64,000 nucleotides of DNA from a virus, in IMG/VR virus record IMGVR_UViG_3300032050_000068, positions 1-64,000 of that record. One strand, written 5' to 3'. Below the pieces are notes generated by a model, which saw nothing but the letters and a program-made list of their open reading frames with translations, did not search any database and had not been told where the DNA came from. The position numbers were made by a program, and so were the translations under genes. Positions 7,659 to 20,800 of this stretch are shown here, one piece after another (positions within the stretch are counted from its first letter, which is position 1; every line of letters starts with the position of its first letter).

Positions 7659-10600
7659 ATGGCAAAGAAAGCTCAACAAGAAACATCATCCCTTCAGACT
7701 AACTCATTTATAAAAGGGTTAAACAGAGATGCAGATCCATTATTTGTACAGGAGGGAATGTGGACACATGCCCGCAATGCTGTGAATAATACTGCAGAGG
7801 GGGATCTTGGCACTTTATCTAATGAGGAATCAAATGCTTTATGTGCTAGAGCTGGACAAACAATGGGTTCACCTTTTGTTTATATAATTGGTGCAATACA
7901 TTTATTTAGTGATAAGTGGGTAATATATTCAGTAGGTTATGATGCACTTGATACAAAAGCAAATAATTCTGAGATAGGTTTATTTGAATCAGACTTATGT
8001 AAGTATAGACCTATTGTACAAGATCATTGTTTAAACTTTAGTAAGTTACATTTAATTACTGGAGCTAGTAAATTAAAAGATGATTGTACATGGCAAGTGT
8101 ACTGGGCTGATAATTTAAATCCAGATAGATACTTAAATATTGGAGATCCCAAAACTTGGCCACCAGATGATTATGTTTGGTTAGGAGGAGCTCCTGGTTC
8201 TACAACAATAAACTATTATGGTAACGGTACAGCAAATAAGTTACTTTGGCCTGGTGTAGCATGGAAAGAAAAATGTCAAACAGAAAATTCCAATGAACCT
8301 ACACCTTGTGTAATATGTAAACCATATAATGAACTAAACTGTGAAGAAATAAGACTAGCATCTTTAGTTAAGACACCTTGTTTTGATTTAAGGTTATCTG
8401 AACAACAGGGAGTATTAGAAAATGGATCATATGGAGTATTAGCAGCTTATGTAATAGATAGACAAAGAGTTACAAATTATTTTTCTATTGGTTATATACA
8501 ACCTGTATTTAACTCAGTAAATGAGAGGGGTTCCTTTGAGATATCTGTAGATGCAGATACGGAGCACTTTAAAGAATTTGAACTAGTAGTTGTAAGATTT
8601 ATAGATCAAAACTTAAGTGCAAAAAGAATTGGATACTATTCTACAAGAACAACAAATATTGTACTTGATCAAATTCCTGAAACCACTGTAACGGTTCCTG
8701 TAGAAGAATTAATTTTACAGAATCCTGTATTTGAGAAATCTGCTCAAATGACAGATGTAAATAATTATCTATTAAGAATAGGACCAACTTCTAAATTTGA
8801 TTTTAATTATCAACCATTAGCAAATCTAATTCAAACAGAATGGGTATGTGTTGAGTATCCTGAAAGATACTATATAGATGGGGGAAAACACACATCTTAT
8901 TTAAGAGATGAGGTATATTCTTTTTTCATCCGTTGGGTATATAATACAGGAGATAAGTCAGCATCTTATCATATTCCGGGAAGACCCCCACAAAATTATT
9001 TATATAATGGAAATTCAATTTTTGAATTAGCACCATTTGCAAATCAAACTGGAGTAACTCTTCCTGGAGACACAATGTTTTTCCAAAGTGTTAATACAGC
9101 TACTATAACTTCAACAACAACAAGTGTATTGCCTGATGGAGGCACTGTAATATCCCGAGGTAAAATGGGATACTGGCAATCTACTGAAGTTTATCCAGAC
9201 TATCAACCTAATGTATGGAATTCAAGTTCACAATGTTGGACACAAACAACAGATCCAAATTATGATTTGTGTGGAAAACCAATAAGACATCATAGGTTTC
9301 CTGATAATGCTACAGGAAATAGTACTCATCACTTTGTAAAAAAAGCAAATGGTGAATATTTTATTAGACTGATGGGAGTAGACTTTAAGAATATTATATT
9401 CCCTAAAGATAATGATGGTAATGATATACCAGGTATAGTTGGATATGAAATACTAAGAGGATCAAGACATGGTAATAAAAGCATTCTAGCTAAAGGGATG
9501 ATCAATAACTTCCGGGATTATAATCCAAGAGGAAGTGCTACTGAAGCTGGTGTTACTGGTTTATATGCTAACTATCCATTTAACTGTATTGTTCCAGCTC
9601 TTAATACTACAAATCCAAATGATTATAATTACTTATATAATGATCCTTATATTACAGTAAGAGATAATGAAAATGATAAGGTTAATCAAACAATACCGAC
9701 AGATATAGTTTCATTCCACTCACCTGATACAAGTTTTATTAATCCTTATTTGTCAGCTACTGAATTAAAAATATATGGTAGTGTACAAGGTGAAGCATTG
9801 CAGTATTTTATTGAGCCAAGCAAGCATCCTAAGTTTAAACTTTTATCAAATAAAATTATACCATTTGCTTTAGCAACTGGTATTATAAACGCTATCTTAA
9901 AAGGATTAGGAGAATTAAAAATTAATTACCCTGCTGGTAACTTTGATCCACAGTTTGAAGCTAAATTAAAAATTGATGGTGGTGCTGCAACCAACACAAT
10001 CAATGGTCCCAATGGTGTATGGACTACAGCTGGTGGTTCAATCACAACTACACCAAGTAATATTAATACAAGTATTACAGGAGATAACTATGATCAACAA
10101 GGTCAAGGTGATCCTACATTCTTAAATAATGTTGGTGGTCAAACATATTATGATGATACTTATAATACATTATTTAATGCACCAGGTAATTTCCAATCTG
10201 AATTAGATACATACTTGTCATCAGGTGGTGCTTTTACTGAAACATTTTTTGGTGGTACTTCACTTGAAAATTTATTTAAAACTACATATGAGCAAGTTGC
10301 TCAAGATGGTAAATATATTACAACACCAACATATGATAAAACATATACTGGTTATGAAATGCTTGGACCTACAATTAATAACTTCTTAGGTGGTATAAGC
10401 AATGGTGGTCAGTTATTATTTTATTTTGTTGAAGGTGCACAACTAGCAACAGAAACAATTTATGCTATTGTAAGAAAAAGACAATATGCATTAGAGATGG
10501 TAAGTCATGGAGATTACTGGAGATTTGTAAAACCTAATGACTCCTTTGATAAAAGATTTGTAATGGAAGAAGGTATATATGTATATGATCAATTACAAGC

Positions 10601-13208
10601 TATGCCTGAATTTATTGATAGTTCTGGAAATCTTAAAAAATATACAATCAATAATATTAAAAGACCTAAGTTAGCAGTAGTAAGAACTAAAAGAGGAAAT
10701 GCTACAGGAACTAGTATGGGTCCTCATTATTTATTACAAGGAAATGGAGATAGTATAGATCAATCTCTTATGACTTTAAATTATGCAATTAGAACATTTA
10801 ACCCCCTTGCTAGTATTCCAGGTGGAAGTGCTTTTACACCAAATAAAATAAATTGGAGAGATACTGGTAAATCAAATAATTTTATAAATAATATTGCTAG
10901 TCACTATGTTGGTCTAAAATACAGAATTGAAAATCAATATGGACAAGTTGATACTATACAACAAGTAGTAGCAACACCATGTGAACAAAAAATTAATTTT
11001 CAAGCTACAAGTGGAGCAAATACATTAAGCTCTACAAGTTTTGGTAATACATGTAGTATTGAGAACTTTACACAAAAAAAATTATATACTCCAGTATTTT
11101 TTGGTGGAGATACCTATATAAATAGGTTTACAGAAAAAAACATCATGCACTTCTTTTATGAATGGTTGTATGATGTTCCAGATAATATTGAATGGAATTA
11201 TTTCTTAAATCAAATGATTCCTGAACCAAAGTTTCAAGTTAATAGTCAACCATGGGATATTAGTGATTTTAATCTACAAAATATTCTTGATATGTTTCAG
11301 AGTACTCCTGATTATGGAGATGGATTATTGCCTAGAAGTTATTATGATTTAGATAATGTATACTATAGTATTTCAAATAATTCATGGTTAATTTATCCAG
11401 GCATATTTGGAGTAAAAGATTCTTATTTTTATACATCTGCAAATGGAATTAGAGATTTCTTTGTTGAGTCAGAAGTACTAGTTGATTTTAGAGATGTTGG
11501 AACATTTGATTATGAAAGACCATATAGTAAATATAACTATACTGATCTTCCATCTTTGTTTGATTCAAATCCACAAATTCTTACAAAAGGAAATTTCTAT
11601 GCATATGACTTTAGTTTAAGTGCATCTAGATTTTTATTTAATCAGTATTTTACAGCAGGATATCTTCAGGGTGTTTCATATGATCCAAATATTGCTGAGT
11701 TATGTTATGTAACTTATCCTAATAGAGTAACCTATTCTTTACAACAACAAGATGCAAGTAATATAGATGCATGGAGAACATTTTTGCCTTTAAATAAAGT
11801 AGACTTTAAAAGTAAACTTAGTTCAGTAAAAAGTTTTGCTAAGACAGGTTTATTTATCACATTTGAAAATGACAGTCCTTTAATTTATCAAGGTGTTGAT
11901 TCTATACAATTGGATGATAGTGGAACTAAAGTTACTGTTGGAGATGGAGGTTTATTTGAACAAGCTCCTCAAAATGTAGTAGTAGCTGAAAAACCATATG
12001 AATATGGATCATCTCAAAATAAATATGGTGTAGTATCAACTCCAGCCGGACTTTATTATATTTCACAAAATCAGGGTAAAGTATTTTCCTACAGAGAAGG
12101 CTTAACAGAGATATCACAAGATGGAATGAAATGGTGGTTCAGTGAATTCTTACCATTCAAACTACTTGAGGATTTCCCTAATTATCCACACACAGATAAT
12201 CCAGTTGCTGGTATATCTTGCATGGCAAGTTATGATAATGACAATAGTGTATTATATTTTTCTAAAAGAGATTTTAGATTAAAAGATGAATATAAAAATC
12301 AAGTTATCTATGATTCTTTCTATGATAACTTTATGATACCAGTTACATTTGGTCCAGATGGTAAACCAACTAGATACAATAAATTTAAATTAGGAAATCC
12401 ACAATACTTTACTGATGCATCATGGACAATAAGTTATGACCCTAAATTACAATTTTGGATTAGTTTTCATGACTGGCATCCTAATTTCTATATACCAAGT
12501 AAAGGAACATTCTTAACAACTAAGGTAGATGGTATATGGAAACACAGTGCATATTGTAATGACTATTGTAATTTCTATGGTGTACAATATCCATTTGAAA
12601 TTGAATTACCAGTTGTTACTGCTCAGATGATTAATACTATAAAAAGTATTGAATACTATTTAGAGTGCTACAGAAGAGATAGAAACTTATGTATAGATCA
12701 GTTCCATATTCTTGATTATAATTTTGATCAGGCTGTAATACATAATACAGAACAAGTATCAGGATATTTGAATTTAAATCTTTATCCAAAGAATGATATA
12801 CCATTATCTCTTCAATTTCCAAAGCTTGGATCTAATCAAGCTAGTTATGATATACTTTACTCTAAGGAAGAAAACAAGTATAGAATAAATCAATTTTGGG
12901 ATATAACTAAAGATAGAGGAGAATTTCCAATTGGGTCATCATATCCTCCAGCACCTGGACCATATTTTCCAAGTCCAGATTCTACTGTACTTTTAGGAAA
13001 TTATGAAGATAGAAACATTTGGGTTACTGCACCTAATGGATATGATAAAGTATTAAATTTACTAAATTTAGATTATGCTAAACCTGAATTACAAAGGAAA
13101 AAGTTTAGGCATTATATTAATTTTCTAAAACTATCTAAGAGTAACTCAAGGGATACAAACATGATCTTAAAAATAGTAAATACAAAAACACAATATTCTC
13201 CAAGATAA
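7659..13208 (+). CDS. Tail stabilisation/muzzle-like protein, 1849 residues
   Basis: The first 60 residues carry the pattern SFIKGLNRDADPLFVQEGMW followed by ARNAVNNTAEG. This is the N-terminal signature of the large tail stabilisation family of crAss-like phages, which resembles the nozzle proteins of short-tailed phages. The rest is a long beta-rich protein with many aromatic and Asn/Asp residues, consistent with propeller or sandwich folds. No transmembrane segment or catalytic motif is evident. It directly follows the two ring genes and is coupled to the next gene by a TAATG overlap. The family call is fairly confident; the detailed architecture is not visible from sequence alone. Confidence 0.75.
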   Translation: MAKKAQQETSSLQTNSFIKGLNRDADPLFVQEGMWTHARNAVNNTAEGDLGTLSNEESNALCARAGQTMGSPFVYIIGAIHLFSDKWVIYSVGYDALDTKANNSEIGLFESDLCKYRPIVQDHCLNFSKLHLITGASKLKDDCTWQVYWADNLNPDRYLNIGDPKTWPPDDYVWLGGAPGSTTINYYGNGTANKLLWPGVAWKEKCQTENSNEPTPCVICKPYNELNCEEIRLASLVKTPCFDLRLSEQQGVLENGSYGVLAAYVIDRQRVTNYFSIGYIQPVFNSVNERGSFEISVDADTEHFKEFELVVVRFIDQNLSAKRIGYYSTRTTNIVLDQIPETTVTVPVEELILQNPVFEKSAQMTDVNNYLLRIGPTSKFDFNYQPLANLIQTEWVCVEYPERYYIDGGKHTSYLRDEVYSFFIRWVYNTGDKSASYHIPGRPPQNYLYNGNSIFELAPFANQTGVTLPGDTMFFQSVNTATITSTTTSVLPDGGTVISRGKMGYWQSTEVYPDYQPNVWNSSSQCWTQTTDPNYDLCGKPIRHHRFPDNATGNSTHHFVKKANGEYFIRLMGVDFKNIIFPKDNDGNDIPGIVGYEILRGSRHGNKSILAKGMINNFRDYNPRGSATEAGVTGLYANYPFNCIVPALNTTNPNDYNYLYNDPYITVRDNENDKVNQTIPTDIVSFHSPDTSFINPYLSATELKIYGSVQGEALQYFIEPSKHPKFKLLSNKIIPFALATGIINAILKGLGELKINYPAGNFDPQFEAKLKIDGGAATNTINGPNGVWTTAGGSITTTPSNINTSITGDNYDQQGQGDPTFLNNVGGQTYYDDTYNTLFNAPGNFQSELDTYLSSGGAFTETFFGGTSLENLFKTTYEQVAQDGKYITTPTYDKTYTGYEMLGPTINNFLGGISNGGQLLFYFVEGAQLATETIYAIVRKRQYALEMVSHGDYWRFVKPNDSFDKRFVMEEGIYVYDQLQAMPEFIDSSGNLKKYTINNIKRPKLAVVRTKRGNATGTSMGPHYLLQGNGDSIDQSLMTLNYAIRTFNPLASIPGGSAFTPNKINWRDTGKSNNFINNIASHYVGLKYRIENQYGQVDTIQQVVATPCEQKINFQATSGANTLSSTSFGNTCSIENFTQKKLYTPVFFGGDTYINRFTEKNIMHFFYEWLYDVPDNIEWNYFLNQMIPEPKFQVNSQPWDISDFNLQNILDMFQSTPDYGDGLLPRSYYDLDNVYYSISNNSWLIYPGIFGVKDSYFYTSANGIRDFFVESEVLVDFRDVGTFDYERPYSKYNYTDLPSLFDSNPQILTKGNFYAYDFSLSASRFLFNQYFTAGYLQGVSYDPNIAELCYVTYPNRVTYSLQQQDASNIDAWRTFLPLNKVDFKSKLSSVKSFAKTGLFITFENDSPLIYQGVDSIQLDDSGTKVTVGDGGLFEQAPQNVVVAEKPYEYGSSQNKYGVVSTPAGLYYISQNQGKVFSYREGLTEISQDGMKWWFSEFLPFKLLEDFPNYPHTDNPVAGISCMASYDNDNSVLYFSKRDFRLKDEYKNQVIYDSFYDNFMIPVTFGPDGKPTRYNKFKLGNPQYFTDASWTISYDPKLQFWISFHDWHPNFYIPSKGTFLTTKVDGIWKHSAYCNDYCNFYGVQYPFEIELPVVTAQMINTIKSIEYYLECYRRDRNLCIDQFHILDYNFDQAVIHNTEQVSGYLNLNLYPKNDIPLSLQFPKLGSNQASYDILYSKEENKYRINQFWDITKDRGEFPIGSSYPPAPGPYFPSPDSTVLLGNYEDRNIWVTAPNGYDKVLNLLNLDYAKPELQRKKFRHYINFLKLSKSNSRDTNMILKIVNTKTQYSPR

Positions 13209-14836
13209 TGTATAACAAGAAGTTACTTTTAGAAACTTTAAAAAACTTAGACAAAGCAAAAAAGCCGGCTAAGAAAAGAGACATTGATTATAATTCTAAA
13301 ATGGGATACAGAGATGATTCTCCATTTAGAAACAAACAGTCAATGGATATCTATACTGAGGATGGTACAATTGATATGTCTAATACAGGAGTGCCTATTA
13401 TGGCAAATGGAAAAGTTCTTTCTCCATATTCCGGTATGCATCAGTTTGATACAAATGTAGTTACTGAAGTTCCATTAGAAGAAGCAAAGAAAGGTGGTAG
13501 TAAAAAGTATTCTAAAAGTTTATTAGCCACTAATAGAATATTTGCAAAAAGTAAAAAGAACTCTTTATTTAAAAAGAATCCTTTATTCAAAAAGAAGAAC
13601 TATAAGAAAAAGATCTATGATCCACAAGCAATGTACTTTCAAGGTGGTGGAGATGTATCACCTGTTCAAATAGTACCTACATATATTCCCGGTGTTTTTC
13701 CAGAATCCCCAGAAGAATGGGATCAGCAAATTAAAGCTGCAGAAACTCAAATAGGAGAACCTACACAATGGTTGCCTGAAGATTATAATTACATGCAGAA
13801 TATGCTTCAGGACTATTATATATGGAGACAACAAAATCCAGATGCTGCACCTGCAGATAAAACTAATAATGCAATGTCAAATTATATGGTTCCTATACCA
13901 TATCATTTGAGAGGTATTGTTGAGCAAAAAGAATTTCCAGAGATTCCAGTTAAAAAAGAAGCAGAGATATCAGATGTAGTAACAGGTACTGAAACATTAT
14001 GTGTTGATGAAGGACGTTGTTTAGAAACAGATCAGATCCAAGAAATGTTGGATAGAGGAAGATACCTTCCACAAGAAGTTGTAGATACAGCATGGGATGT
14101 TATATATGATGTTTATCCAGAAGAAGGTAAAGGCATGAGTGCAGCAACTGCTTGGAAAAACAGAGGTGTACCAACTTTAGAAAGTAGATTGGGAATGCCT
14201 AATCCTGCAAACTGTATGTGGGCTGCAGGATCAGGTTGGATGTGTGAGCCTGAGTTTAGTGATGTTTCTAAAACTGCATTTGAGTCAAATGATAAATTTA
14301 TTAATGCTGTAAATAAAGGTACTGTACCTTTTGAAAGAGTAACTAAAACAACTGACCCAGATTTTGATGCACAAGAAAAAGGATTACTACAGACTGGAGA
14401 TATAATAAATATTAAGGGACCGGGTACTTCCCATGCTATGACATTTTCCCATTATAGAGAAGATGGAAAACCTATCTATGTAGATAGCAATGGTAGGGCA
14501 TCAGACTTTGATTTTAATGTAGGTATGTGGTCTGGAATGAAACCAGGTAATGGAAGAACTGCTTATGTATCTAGATTTTCTCCAGAGATGGAATATGGAG
14601 CAAAAATTAAAGAGCTAGAAGAAAAAGCTAGAACCAATCCAACACCTATTGAAACTGAACTTACTCAAAATGAAATTGATCAATATGTAAAGGGTGGTTA
14701 TGTAGTAGAAGATATTTCTATTCCAAGACTAACTAAATGGCAATCAGGAGGAGAATATGATATAGGAGATGAAGTAGATGAAGCTACTAAATTAGAATTA
14801 GAAAAACTAGGTTATACATTTGAAATCGTAAAATAA
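13208..14836 (+). CDS. Candidate papain-like (CHAP/NlpC-type) cysteine peptidase or amidase, 542 residues
   Basis: Residues 1-140 are Lys-rich and probably disordered. Around residues 310-440 sits a plausible cysteine-hydrolase core: Cys336 in NPANCMWAAGSGW, His409 in GDIINIKGPGTSHAM and Asn428 in VDSNG, with the GDI strand before the histidine that is usual in NlpC/CHAP folds. Such domains cut peptidoglycan or peptide bonds, so it could be a virion lysin or a maturation peptidase. The C terminus carries two copies of a module (ELTQNEIDQYVKGGYVV; then SGGEYDIGDE with LEKLGYTF) also found at the ends of the next two proteins. Its ATG overlaps the preceding stop by one base. The enzymatic call is moderate. 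Confidence 0.55.
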   Translation: MYNKKLLLETLKNLDKAKKPAKKRDIDYNSKMGYRDDSPFRNKQSMDIYTEDGTIDMSNTGVPIMANGKVLSPYSGMHQFDTNVVTEVPLEEAKKGGSKKYSKSLLATNRIFAKSKKNSLFKKNPLFKKKNYKKKIYDPQAMYFQGGGDVSPVQIVPTYIPGVFPESPEEWDQQIKAAETQIGEPTQWLPEDYNYMQNMLQDYYIWRQQNPDAAPADKTNNAMSNYMVPIPYHLRGIVEQKEFPEIPVKKEAEISDVVTGTETLCVDEGRCLETDQIQEMLDRGRYLPQEVVDTAWDVIYDVYPEEGKGMSAATAWKNRGVPTLESRLGMPNPANCMWAAGSGWMCEPEFSDVSKTAFESNDKFINAVNKGTVPFERVTKTTDPDFDAQEKGLLQTGDIINIKGPGTSHAMTFSHYREDGKPIYVDSNGRASDFDFNVGMWSGMKPGNGRTAYVSRFSPEMEYGAKIKELEEKARTNPTPIETELTQNEIDQYVKGGYVVEDISIPRLTKWQSGGEYDIGDEVDEATKLELEKLGYTFEIVK

Positions 14837-17800
14837 TGGCAAAGTATAAAATAACAGGAATACCACAAGAACAAACAGCTTGGCCTCCTAAATTTTTAAG
14901 AAGAAAAAAAAATAAAGAAACTCAACCAGTTGTAACATCAAATTGGAATAGTCCAGTAGAAGGATTTTTTCCTACTGATCCTTTGTTAGGATCAACACCA
15001 GTAGATCCTTCATTAATTCAACCTGTTCAAATAACTAATGAACAACTAGTAAATACATTACCAACTGATCAAAAAACTGAAGAAGAAATAATAAATACTT
15101 TACCAACAGTATTTCCTTATGGATACAAAACAGATTTGTATACAGGAAATATGGTAACAGCACCCATAGGAACCCCGGCTTTCTATAAAGGTATCTCAGG
15201 TAACACAGTAACCTCTGTAGAAAGTAATCCATATGCACCAGTAGATATAAATGGTAATCCATTAGTATGTCAACCAGGTACAAGTCCTTATATGGGACAG
15301 TGTCTTACTCCAGAAGCAATAGCAAAACTTGAAGCAGAAAGAGAAGCTGTAGGACTTCAAATAGAAGAAGAAGAAAAATTAAGACTGGCTGAAGAACAAA
15401 AAAAGAGAGAAGAAGAAGAAGAAAGATTATGGCAAGAAAAATTAGCTCAAAGAGAAGCAGACTTTAAAAAGAAAAATAAGTTTGACAAACTAGATCCACT
15501 TGAAACAATTCCATTAACTGAATATGAATCAAGATTAAGTACAGATCCTGAATATGAAAATCAACTTAAGGCTCAAGGTTACTTTATAAATAAAAATGAA
15601 ACTACTGGAAATGTAGAATTATTTCCATCAAATGAAATTTATACAAGAATATGGGATAGTGGTCTTAGAACAGATGATATAATAAATAAACTTGGTGTAG
15701 GTACTAAAGAAACTATAGAAAATTACTTTGGAGATTTCATGGGTCAAGCAGATGAATACCATGAATATCAAACTAAGAAAGCTGTCCTTGATTTAATGGA
15801 GAAGAAAGGATATAGTTTAGATAATGCAGTAAGTTATTTAGCTAATGTAAAAAAACTAGGAACAAAAGAAGATCTTTATAAATCATATGGAAAAGATTTT
15901 AAAGAAATAGAAAACTATGCAAAAGCTTATATAGCATATAGTGATGATTATGAAAAACCATATGAGAAAGATCAAACAACAGATCTAATAGATAGGTGGA
16001 CAGATAATGATATTATTACTCTAGCAAGAGATAGAGAATTTATTGATAGTCATGGTGCTAATATAGATATTGTTTCTCCTAATGCTACTGGTAGACAAGA
16101 ATGGGGTGCACAAATACTTCAAGCACTACGTTCAGGTAAATGGGGGTGGAAACCAAAATCAAATGAACTTGTAAAACTTGCTGCTGATGATACATATAAA
16201 AATCTAGTAGTAGAACCAACAGACTTAGATAAAGCATTAATAAATAATTTAAAAGATTACCAAAACTTAGAACCACAAGCATATAAGAAAAAATATTTTC
16301 CAACAATAGAACAAGATGAAGAAGATTGGAAAAAAGGTAAAGTAGCTGTTCAAATTAGTGAAACAGATGAATGGAGACCTAATAAAATGTATGTTGGAGG
16401 TGATGAAGATGGTTGGGGTGGTCAATACTATCAATATCAATTTGAGGTTCCTGCTGGTAAAGATCCTATAACAGGAGAACAATTGACAAAATTTGTTACC
16501 CCAGATGAGATGGCTGGGCAAACAGTTTACATGACTCAAGAAGAAGCTGATAAATATGAGAAAGCAATGCTTGCTGACAACATGCAGGATTTTCAAAGTT
16601 CATTTCTTTATAATCTACCAGGAACAATTGCTATGGGAGGTTTAGGTCTTATAGGAGCATCAAGAGCTTTAGCTTATGCACCAATTAAATCTCTACCATG
16701 GTTAACAGGAGGTAATGCTCTTAATGCATATTTTGCATATGAAGCATTAAAACCACAAGGACATATTCAACAAGCCTATGAAGGGTTTTCAGAAGGAGAT
16801 CATGCTAAAGGATTTGAAAATTTACTATGGGGAGGTCTAGGTGTTTTACCACTTATTAAACCTGCGGCAAATACATTTAAAGCAATTAATGAACTTAGAA
16901 AGCCGGGTAGTCTCGGTGTATTACCTACATCAGGTAATTATTCATTTTTATATAATTCACCCTTACAGAGTGGTTTAGTTGTGGGTAATCCAAATATTGG
17001 AAATGCAACTGAAGCATTTACTAATTTAACAAACCCATTAAATAGATTTACTAAGTATGCAAATCTTGGTGAATTTAAAATAATGAGAAGTAATATTGGA
17101 AGCTTAACAAATAATAGCAGATATATAGGTGCAAACATTAACACTCTTTTGAATGAAGGCAAAACAGCTGCTCAAGTATATGAAAATATTCCAAAAACAT
17201 TAGATACTGAAGTTTCTTTATATAGAAGTGAAATTCCAGGATATTTACCTTCAGAAAGTAAAACTGCTAATGAGTATAATAATTGGGATTATGGACCAGT
17301 AGCTGAAATGTCTGAATCAGAAATAGCAGAGGCTATGCAAGATCCAGCTGCAATAAGATATGTAGATGAAAATGGTGTAGAACGCATAGGTTCATTTTTT
17401 CCTCAGAATACAGCTGGTAAATGGTGGAGTACACAAAAAGTAGGAGAAAGGGGTGCACCACATGCTGTTAATACATATGTGTTTGATCCAGTAACTGGTC
17501 AGTATATTGATAAAGCAAATGAGATGGTATATTTAGAAACTAAAGTACCATTTTCAAAATTAGAAGAATATAATGTTAAAAATGATCCAGCAGCATTATC
17601 ATTTGCAGGACAGCCTGAAAAAGAATTTATATTACCAGATGAATATAAAGAAGTTGCTAAATCATATGATCCTCTTAATCAGAATACAATAACACAAAAT
17701 ACTGATGATATAGTTTTCTATCACGGAGGTCTTGATAAAAATGCAACAGTAGCTGATATAGACCCATTAAGATTAGCTCAAAGACAAAATAAAAAAGGTA

Positions 17801-20800
17801 GAAGTTATGCAGGCTTTTATATGTCACCAGATCTTGAAGAAGGATCTTGGGCTTTAAAATATGCTAGAGAAAATCCAAATGGTGGTCTACATGAAATTAG
17901 ACTTCCCTCAAATGCTAAAGGATATAAGTATGAGGGTTCTATGGAAAGAATAAAACAATCAGTACTTAAAGATCTCCAAAAACAAGGTTATGATTATATA
18001 GAAGGTACAAATCTTTTTGGTCAACCTGAATATGTTTTATTAAATACAGAGAAGGCAACTATAAAAGAAGTTTCTGGAACAGTTGAAGGACTTAACACAA
18101 CTAGACAACCATTGAATATTGATCAAGCTCTTGCAGAAGAACAAGCATTAACTACAGCAGATGATCAACTAGGCATTGCAGGAGTTTCAGGTGTTACTCC
18201 AGAAATTGAATCCATATATAATAGTTATCCTGAGTTAAGTAAAATTGGTACGGCAGATGAATATGCTGAGTATTTAAGACAAACATTTCCTAATAGTTCA
18301 GCACAGGATATTCTTTATCATGTTAATAGAGGAGATGAAGTTCTTGCTGAAAGTGGAAGACCATTCTATGCAACACAAGATAAAGGATGGTTATATGAAT
18401 TAGAGGAAATGAAAGGGACAAGAAAACCTGTCTTGTTAAATTTAGAAAATCCTACAGTCCTTGATCAATCATATGAGTTTACTGATAAAGCTAAAGAGTT
18501 TAGAGGAAGTGGTTTAGGATCAAATCTTATTACACCTACAGAAGCTAGATTAGAAGGAGCAGATGGTGTAATAGGTAGAGACATGTTTCAGGGAGAAGGT
18601 GGTAATACATATGTAGCATTTGAGCCAGAACAAGTTCTTCCATTAGGTACTGCAAAAGATGCAGAAATGTTTAAAGAATGGAAAGCTTCACAATCCACAG
18701 GAGTATCTCAAGAATCAATTTCAACTCAAGCAAAACAAATAGTAAATAAATCAGATAATGAAATTGCTGCCAATGTCATTGATGACATGAGAAATAACAA
18801 AATTGAGTTATGGCAAACTGAAGAAGGCAAAAGAAGATTACAGTTAATGATTGACAATACTCCATCATTAGCTGGACAAACACCAGAAACCTTGATAGAG
18901 GGTATGTCTACAATGAATAATTTAAATAAAGTTTATGGCAACCAATTAAATAAAAGAAAAAGTTTAGAAGATCAAATAGATTATTTTACTATTTTTTATG
19001 ATGAAGGTAAGATGTCAACACAAGATTATAAAAATTTAGTTGACCCTTTAGAAGCAGAATTAAATTCTGTTAATACTGCTATATCAGAAACAGAAAAAAT
19101 ATTTGGAGATAAGGCTGGTTTCTATGGAATGAAAGACAATCAATTATTTGTAAGTGGAGATAAGTTTGCAGCAGGAGATCTTAAAAAAGTTACTGCACAT
19201 GAACTTGGTCATTATCTAGGATCATTTGCAAATAAAGAAGCTAATATAACATACTTAGATGAGCAATTAAAAGAACTACAATTAGTTAGTGGAAAATCAG
19301 CAGGAAAACAATTAGAGATTCCAGGAATGGAAGTTGTTTCAGAAGAATCAAAAGCACATTCATTATTTGGTACTGCAAATCCAAACTATCTAGAAAAGAC
19401 ATTAGAGTATTTTAATACAGGTTCTAAGGGTACAGAAAAAGTTCCATTCGTTGCAGAGATAAGACAAGACATGTTGGATAAAGGAATACTAAAAAATGAG
19501 TATGACCCTATCACCATAGATATGCTAAGAGAACATTATAAAACTTATAAAAATCTAAAAGGAGAAAAATATCCTTTAAGACTATATGATATAATGGAAA
19601 ATAATCCAAAGAACTTTAGCATACTAAAAAATGTAATTAATGCTCTGCCAATTATAGCAGGAGGAGTTGCAACAACATTGAGTCTAGCTAATGAAGAACA
19701 GACAGATGGAAATGTTACACAAGCTGGAGCACCAATTATGATCCTAGCAGCTTTTCTATCTAGAAATCCAAAAATAAAAATACCTAATCAATTAAGAACA
19801 TTAATGTCTGATTATGGTAAGAAAGGATTAAAAGCATTAAACACAGTAAATAAAGTAAATTATTTTAATAATCAGATTAAAGCTTTAGCTAAAGAACATG
19901 ATGAATTAGTAAAGGAACTTGGAAGTGTCTGGCCGGATGACTGGGCTGTAGATCCTAGTAAAAAAGGATTACTTGCAAGAGAGGAGGAACTTGGTAAATT
20001 ATTAAATACTAAGAAAAGAAAGTTTGAAAACTATTTTGAAGATAAAAACCGACTCATACCTAAGTCAAGAAAAATGTATGAAAGGCAACAAGATATAAAT
20101 AAATATAGTAAGATAAAACAAGACTTTGTAAAAACAGGAGAAGGTTTAGAACAAACTCAACCTTCAATATATAAAGGTGCTGTAACTACTGGTGAGCAAG
20201 TGGTTACAGATTTTAGCACTGGGGAAAAAATAAAAGCTCAAGTTGAGTTACCAAAAGTAGATGTAAAATATAGTATACAAGATGGTGAATTAGTTGTAAA
20301 AGATGCTTCAACTAATGAACCTGTTATATCTCAAGAATATGTTAATTCATTAAGTAATTCAAAACAAAAAGTTGAAACTGATATACCAGGAGCAAAAGTA
20401 TTTGGTTCAAGTGTTCTTGTAACTGAAGCTGGTATGCCACATATTACTGGTGACATAGATGTTCTTATAAGTGAAAGTGCTTATAATAAAAATGTAAAAG
20501 ATAAATTTTCTTTTGTTCAAGATTATGGTCCAGCCAAACAACATTCTGTGTATCCACAATATGGACAAGAAGGAACATTAGATTTTAATATAGTACATGA
20601 AAATCCTAATGGAACAGTAAAACCAGTATGGAGAAAAGATGTAAATACACAAGAAGAAACTTCTTTAGAGGTTGAATTGTTTAGACAATTTTATCCTGAA
20701 CAATTTCAAAAAGCTTCAATTGAATCAATTAAAACAGGAAAGCCTATTGAAATTAATATGTCTACTGAAGAATTTATGAATGGTATTGATTCTAAAGTAA

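Noticed and set aside
16267-16596. Antisense open frame with hydrophobic, membrane-like product in the 2542-residue gene
   Set aside because: Hydrophobicity arises from reading Asp/Glu/Lys-rich codons backwards. It is fully contained in a convincing gene and has no spacing or promoter of its own.
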